Assembly (NCBI RefSeq): GCF_008843145.1
Contig: NZ_CP030265.1
Location: 1,591,001-1,655,000 of the forward strand
DNA: 64,000 bases
Direction of reading: 5' to 3'
DNA from: Skermanella pratensis
GTDB taxonomy: Bacteria > Pseudomonadota > Alphaproteobacteria > Azospirillales > Azospirillaceae
Under the pieces are notes generated by a model. That model was not told the origin of the DNA and did not search any database. It saw only the letters and a list, made by a program, of their open reading frames with translations. Both the position numbers and the translations under genes were made by a program. Of this stretch, positions 60,170 to 64,000 are shown piece after piece; positions within the stretch are counted from its first letter, which is position 1; each line of letters starts with the position of its first letter.

Positions 60170-60469
60170 ATGACCGACGATGCCAGCAAGAACCAGAAGC
60201 CCGACCCGATCACCGAACGCATCCTGGCGATGATCGAGGATGGCGGGTCCGTGTCCCCGCAGGAGGTCGCGCAAGCCTTCTACAAGGACACGAAGACGCC
60301 CGGAATGCCGGCCGACGGCTGGCACAAATACATGACGGCGGTTCGCCAGCAGGCGATCCACCTGGCCCGCCAGGGCCGGCTGCAGATCACCCGCAAGGGC
60401 GAGCCGGTCGATCCGAACAATTTCAAGGGCGTCGTTCGGCTGCGGAAAGTGCCGCCGGCCCAGCCTTGA
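60170..60469 (+). CDS. DUF3253-family small protein
   Basis: A 99-residue protein matching the DUF3253 pattern: TERILAMIEDGGSVSPQEVAQAF, WHKYMTAVRQQAIHLARQGRLQI and a C-terminal GVVRLRKV. The layout is a small winged-helix, so nucleic-acid binding is plausible but unshown. The ATG at 60170 (MTDDASKN) is preferred over an upstream extension. Its 3' end overlaps the convergent DedA gene by 47 bp. Confidence 0.85.
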   Translation: MTDDASKNQKPDPITERILAMIEDGGSVSPQEVAQAFYKDTKTPGMPADGWHKYMTAVRQQAIHLARQGRLQITRKGEPVDPNNFKGVVRLRKVPPAQP

Positions 60470-61061
60470 CCGCCGCCGCGACGGCGGGTGCGGCGAGCGC
60501 CCGCTTGCGGCGCCACGACACCAGGCCCATGACGGCCGCGACCAGGACGAAGACGCCAAGCAGGCCGACCGTCACGGCCGTCGCCATTTCCCCCACGACC
60601 TGCTGGAGCGCCGCGCCCGCGGCATAGCCGGCGCCGGCGAAGCACGCCGCCCAGATGCCGGCCGCGACGAAGTTGAGCAGGGCGAAACGACGCCAAGACA
60701 ACGTGCTCATTCCCATCGCGAAAGAACTGAAGTTCCTGACGCCGTAGATGAATCGGAAGCTCAGGATGAAGGCGGTGCTGTACTTCTCCAGCAGGCCGAG
60801 GGCCTTGTCCACGCCCGGCTGCCAGCGGGGATAGCGGGTCAGCATCCGGGCGCCGGCATGGCGTCCGAGCATGAAATACATCTGGTCCCCCAGGAAGCTG
60901 CCGATCCACGCACAGGAGATCAGCAGGGTGAGGTTGACCACGCCCTCGCGGGCCGCGATGCCCGAGAAGATCACGATGGTCTCGCCTTCCAGGAAGGTCC
61001 AGACGGCCACGACGCCGTAGAACAGGTCGCCGTAGCGGTGGATGAGGTCGAATATTTCCAT
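60423..61061 (-). CDS. DedA-family inner-membrane protein
   Basis: A 212-residue DedA protein with about five helices: FLEGETIVIFSG, FLGDQMYFMLGRHAG and RFIYGVRNFSSFAMGMS are diagnostic. DedA proteins affect membrane energetics and undecaprenyl-phosphate recycling (some are flippases for C55-P). The start is ATG 61061 (MEIFDLIHRYG); a longer upstream start is not supported. The last 15 codons overlap the DUF3253 gene on the other strand. Confidence 0.9.
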   Translation of the reverse strand: MEIFDLIHRYGDLFYGVVAVWTFLEGETIVIFSGIAAREGVVNLTLLISCAWIGSFLGDQMYFMLGRHAGARMLTRYPRWQPGVDKALGLLEKYSTAFILSFRFIYGVRNFSSFAMGMSTLSWRRFALLNFVAAGIWAACFAGAGYAAGAALQQVVGEMATAVTVGLLGVFVLVAAVMGLVSWRRKRALAAPAVAAAVKAGPAALSAAERRP

Positions 61062-61410
61062 GACGGTCCGCTGCGGGATCCTTCGCGCGGGACAGGCCCG
61101 CATCCTGGGCGGTACCGGTCGCCCGCTTTTGAACTTTGAGAAACGGAAATTTCGGACGGTCGAGGCCGGCCGGGATGACGGCCCTTGCCATATTCCTGAA
61201 TTACGGCCGGATTGTGGTCGCCTCTCCGGAGGTCCGGTTCCGGGGCGGGGAGTTAACGGGGAATTAGCATATTCCCCGGATATTTCGCGCGCCTGCGGCT
61301 CTGGACCTGATATGAACCGGCGCCGTTCGGGTCCCCCGCCTTGGCGGGGATATCAAGAAGAACTGGGAAACGGGCGGACTCATCCATCTCCCTGGGGCAA
61401 GGGCTATCCG
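61062..61410. other. 349-bp gap before the GT39-like gene
   Basis: The plus-strand frame of the next gene is open through most of this stretch but the reading has no conserved sequence or ribosome site. A small perfect inverted repeat CCCCGCC-TT-GGCGGGG lies near 61333-61348. A and T are locally richer around 61255-61285 (GAATTAGCATATTCCCC), where a promoter for the downstream gene could sit; no consensus pair is convincing. Confidence 0.35.
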
Positions 61411-63102
61411 ATGATACCAGTGCGCAGCACCGTTGGTCTTGGCGACGGGCGCTCCCGACCTGCCGACTCCTTCGGCTGGGCGACGTTCGATACCCTGTCG
61501 ATGATCATCCTGGCGATCGTGCTGGTCCTGGTCGCCGCCACGTTCCAGCATTATGGCATAAGCTGGGACGAGGAGATCCAGAACACTTACGGCAAGAAGA
61601 TCCTGTCCTTCTATCTGAGCGGGTTCGAAGACCGATCGGTATTCGTGCATTTCAACCTGTACCTGTATGGCGGATCCTTCGATCTGGTCGCCGCCGCCGT
61701 CAACACCGTCTCGCCTTTCGGTGAGTACGAGACACGGCATCTGCTGGGCGGACTGGTCGGGCTGGCCGGGCTTGCCGGCATCTGGCGCCTGGGGCGGTTG
61801 TTCGGCGGGCCGCGGGCAGGGTTTCTGGCCCTTCTGCTGATGGTCGTGACGCCGGCCTATTACGGCCACATGTTCATCAATCCCAAGGATATTCCTTTCG
61901 CCTGCGGCATGACTTGGTCCCTGTACCTGATGTGCCGCGCCATGGAGACGGTGCCGCGGGTTCCGCTGCGCACGGCGCTGGGCCTGGGAGTGGTGCTCGG
62001 GATCACTCTCGGCACCCGCATCGTCGGGTTGCTCGCCGGTTTGTATCTCGCCGCCGCTCTCGTCCTGTACCTGGTGTTGGCCGCGGGGCGGGGAGCGGAC
62101 CGGCGGGAGCTGGCCCGTACCACGGGCGCGCTGGCGCTGTCGTTCTTGCCCATGCTGCCGGTGATGTATCTGGCGATGGCGGCATTCTGGCCCTGGGCCT
62201 GGCAGGAGCCTTTGAACCCGATCCGTGCCGCGACGGTGTTCTCCAATTTCCCGTGGCCGGGGTCCGTCCTGGTCAATGGCGAGATGATCAAGGCGACCGA
62301 TCTTCCGTCCTACTACCTGCCCCTGTTCCTGGGGACCCAGCTGCCGGAACTGGTCCTGGCCGGCATCGCGTCGGCTGCCCTGATCGCCTTGGCCTCGCTC
62401 CTGAACGGGAGGCTCGGGAGCGTGGCGCGCGGGGCGACGGATGCGTTCGTGCTGAAGTGGACTCTTCTCGTCCTGGCTGCGCTGTTCCCGCTGGCCTATT
62501 TCATGGTGGCGCGGCCTCTCGCGCTGAACGGCATGCGCCATTTCCTCTTCATGCTGCCGCCGCTGACGGTGATCGCAGCCCTTGCGCTCGATCGCGCCTG
62601 GACCTGGACGGGCACCGCTTGGCCGCGGCTCAAATGGGGTTTGGTCGTGCCGCTCGGCGCCACCGTCGCATTCCAGGTCTGGACGATGGCCCGGCTGCAT
62701 CCGCAGGAATACATCTTCTACAATCAGTTCGTCGGGGGCGTGGCCGGGGCCGAAGGCCGCTTCGAATTGGATTATTGGGGAACGTCGCTGGCGGAAGCCA
62801 CCGACATGCTCGAAAGCAAGCTGAAGGCGGAGAACGGCGGGCGGCTCGGCGGGCGATACAAGGTTTTCGTCTGTGCGAACCCGACGTCGGCCCTCTATTT
62901 CCTTCCGCCCAACTTCGTCCAGACGGAGAACCGGCGGGATGCGGATTTCTTCATTGCGCTGACGTTGTCGGACTGCGACAAATCATCCGATGGGAAGCAG
63001 ATCGTCGAGGTCAGCCGGTTCGGCGCACCCCTGGCCGTGGTCAAGGATCGCAGGGATCTGGTCGGCCGGCCGGTGGCGCGGGTCGGCAAGCCGGTGAACT
63101 GA
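61411..63102 (+). CDS. GT39-like membrane glycosyltransferase
   Basis: A 563-residue polytopic protein with about 11 membrane helices and the GT-C layout. The first periplasmic loop has the acidic motif YGISWDEEIQ, where Asp/Glu binds the lipid-phosphate sugar donor, and FINPKDIPFA follows. The C-terminal 110 residues are a soluble periplasmic domain (FELDYWGTSLAEATDML). Relatives transfer sugars from polyprenyl-phosphate donors to lipid A, proteins or glycans. ATG 61411 is used; its ribosome site is weak. It stands before a methyltransferase and a GtrA-like gene, a set suggestive of glycan decoration. Confidence 0.82.
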   Translation: MIPVRSTVGLGDGRSRPADSFGWATFDTLSMIILAIVLVLVAATFQHYGISWDEEIQNTYGKKILSFYLSGFEDRSVFVHFNLYLYGGSFDLVAAAVNTVSPFGEYETRHLLGGLVGLAGLAGIWRLGRLFGGPRAGFLALLLMVVTPAYYGHMFINPKDIPFACGMTWSLYLMCRAMETVPRVPLRTALGLGVVLGITLGTRIVGLLAGLYLAAALVLYLVLAAGRGADRRELARTTGALALSFLPMLPVMYLAMAAFWPWAWQEPLNPIRAATVFSNFPWPGSVLVNGEMIKATDLPSYYLPLFLGTQLPELVLAGIASAALIALASLLNGRLGSVARGATDAFVLKWTLLVLAALFPLAYFMVARPLALNGMRHFLFMLPPLTVIAALALDRAWTWTGTAWPRLKWGLVVPLGATVAFQVWTMARLHPQEYIFYNQFVGGVAGAEGRFELDYWGTSLAEATDMLESKLKAENGGRLGGRYKVFVCANPTSALYFLPPNFVQTENRRDADFFIALTLSDCDKSSDGKQIVEVSRFGAPLAVVKDRRDLVGRPVARVGKPVN

Positions 63103-63157
63103 CGCAGGAGCGGTGAGATAAGCGCGCCCTGCCATGAGCGGAATGGAGGAAACGCGC

Positions 63158-63880
63158 GTGGATCTATGGATCGATTTCTGGAACCGCCCCAATGCGATCT
63201 ATGTGAATCAACGGAACGTCGACGCGCATTTCGATTGTATCGTCCGCGACCTTCGGGAATTCGTCCCGCCGGGAGGCGGCAAGATCGTGCTGGATTTCGG
63301 CTGCGGCGATGCCTTGGGTGCCAGCCGCGTGGCCGATGGATGCGAGACGCTTTACCTGTATGATGCCGCACCGATGGTTCGGGAGAGGGTACGGGAACGG
63401 CTGGCGGGTGACCAGCGCATCAAGGTCCTGGACGGCAACGGCCTGCGTCACCTGCCGGCTGCCAGCGTGGATCTCGTGCTCGTGGTCTCGGTCGTCCAGT
63501 ACATGGCACGGGACGAATTGTCGGACGCCCTGCGCCTGTGGCATCGTGTCCTGAAGCCCGATGGAGCGTTGATCATCGCCGACGTGATCGATCCGGCCAC
63601 GCCGATCCATGTCGATGCCAAGTCCCAGCTGACCTTTGCCCGAAAGAACGGCTTCCTGCTGGCCGCTTTGGGCGGGCTGGTCCGGATGTTCTTCTCCAAT
63701 TACCGCGATCTGCGCAACCGCGCTGGGTTCGCCATGTACCGGGAGGAAGAAATGCTTGGCATATTGCGGTCCGGCGGCTTCGAGGGGACGGTGCTACCGC
63801 GCAACATCGGTCCCGGTAATCACCGGAAGGCGTTCCGGGCGCATAAACCGTCGAAGCAGGCCAGGGCGGCGGCGGAATAG
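63158..63880 (+). CDS. Class I SAM-dependent methyltransferase
   Basis: About 240 residues. SAM-binding motif I is VLDFGCGDALGASR, with the acidic D of LYDAAPM and a motif-IV-like ASVDLVLVVSVVQYMARDEL; VLKPDGALIIADVIDP marks motif VI. The family is methyltransferase 11. The start is uncertain: GTG 63158 has GGAGGA 7 bp upstream and is chosen, while ATGs at 63134 and 63143 would add five to eight residues. The acceptor is unknown; the neighbours (GT39-like and GtrA-like) suggest a lipid or glycan intermediate. Confidence 0.85.
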   Translation: MDLWIDFWNRPNAIYVNQRNVDAHFDCIVRDLREFVPPGGGKIVLDFGCGDALGASRVADGCETLYLYDAAPMVRERVRERLAGDQRIKVLDGNGLRHLPAASVDLVLVVSVVQYMARDELSDALRLWHRVLKPDGALIIADVIDPATPIHVDAKSQLTFARKNGFLLAALGGLVRMFFSNYRDLRNRAGFAMYREEEMLGILRSGGFEGTVLPRNIGPGNHRKAFRAHKPSKQARAAAE

Positions 63881-63904
63881 ATCTGCCGCCACACCGGCAT
63901 GGGG

Positions 63905-64000
63905 TCAGGCTTCTGGGTCTCCCGCTGCGAAGGTCCAGCAGCGGTTGCCGGCATAGCTCCAGACCATGACGGCCACCGTGGCGCTCATCTGGGCCAGCAG
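63905..64000 (-). CDS. GtrA-like membrane protein, C-terminal fragment
   Basis: Only the last 31 codons are in the window; the gene continues beyond the right edge. The visible part reads as the last helix and tail (LLAQMSATVAVMVWSYAGNR, then CWTFAAG to stop), with the NRxWxF element that ends GtrA-family flippase-like proteins. GtrA proteins help move polyprenyl-phosphate-linked sugars across the membrane, which fits the GT39-like gene beside it. Convergent with the methyltransferase gene. Confidence 0.55.
   Translation of the reverse strand: MLAQMSATVAVMVWSYAGNRCWTFAAGDPEA

Noticed and set aside
1..64000. Antiphage island, prophage, integrative element or insertion sequence
   Set aside because: No integrase, transposase, toxin-antitoxin, restriction or phage structural genes were recognised, and base composition looks even across the window by eye.

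Overview
The window is gene-dense, GC-rich chromosomal DNA with no insertion sequence, phage gene, CRISPR array, tRNA or rRNA that I can recognise. Gene content (ppk-ppx-rnd-aspS order, a very long RNase E with an insertion in its S1 domain, a class I-type PHA synthase, YccF, PRC-barrel and CbpA/CbpM genes) points to a free-living alphaproteobacterium. Rhodospirillales of the Azospirillum/Skermanella kind is my best guess; this is inference from gene families, not from a marker gene search.

Layout. 1-9.1 kb: an M1-type metallopeptidase (cut by the window edge), a CYTH-CHAD protein split by a frameshift in a G7 run, a SixA-like phosphatase, then divergent ppk and ppx, which together form a polyphosphate neighbourhood, and rnd. 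9.2-15 kb: aspS and the convergent RNase E gene, separated by a perfect bidirectional terminator. 15.5-21.3 kb: cell-wall genes (AmiC-type amidase, PBP1A, a double PG-binding-domain protein) around prfB, which carries a classical +1 programmed frameshift. 21.4-31.5 kb: a YedE-type sulfur transporter with a small Tat-exported Cys protein, short proteins of unknown function, an EamA exporter, an NfeD/SPFH membrane pair, AI-2E- and AbrB-type permeases, and an aspartoacylase-like/N-formylglutamate hydrolase divergent pair.

31.5-39.9 kb: NAD kinase and MoaA; an AsmA protein whose leader carries four tandem 26-bp hairpin repeats; a CidA/LrgB pair; a frameshifted 2-hydroxyacid dehydrogenase; and a PHA synthase. 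40-44.2 kb: a two-gene unit joining a GAF-like/HlyD adaptor to a PqqD-like/M50 protease/HlyD fusion, facing a Sel1-type protein. This is the least conventional system in the window. 44.4-49.7 kb: PRC-barrel, YccF, Gdx/SugE guanidinium exporter, MobB, a PAS-(degenerate GGDEF)-EAL phosphodiesterase and a single-domain response regulator. 49.7-58.6 kb: an RND efflux pump with adaptor, a full-length Mfd-like helicase with non-standard motifs, and a DegP-like membrane protease. 58.8-64 kb: CbpA and its modulator CbpM, a DUF3253 protein, a DedA protein, and the start of a surface-glycan group (GT39-like membrane transferase, methyltransferase, GtrA-like partial gene).

Most of the window is housekeeping. 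Two genes (CYTH-CHAD and the dehydrogenase) are broken by what looks like one missing G/C in a G run, so either these are real lesions or switches, or the assembly undercalls homopolymers. No antiviral, secretion-island or obviously novel enzymatic system was found. The M50-HlyD pair, the asmA leader repeats, the CYTH-CHAD homopolymer and the Tat Cys protein beside YedE are the points most worth following.
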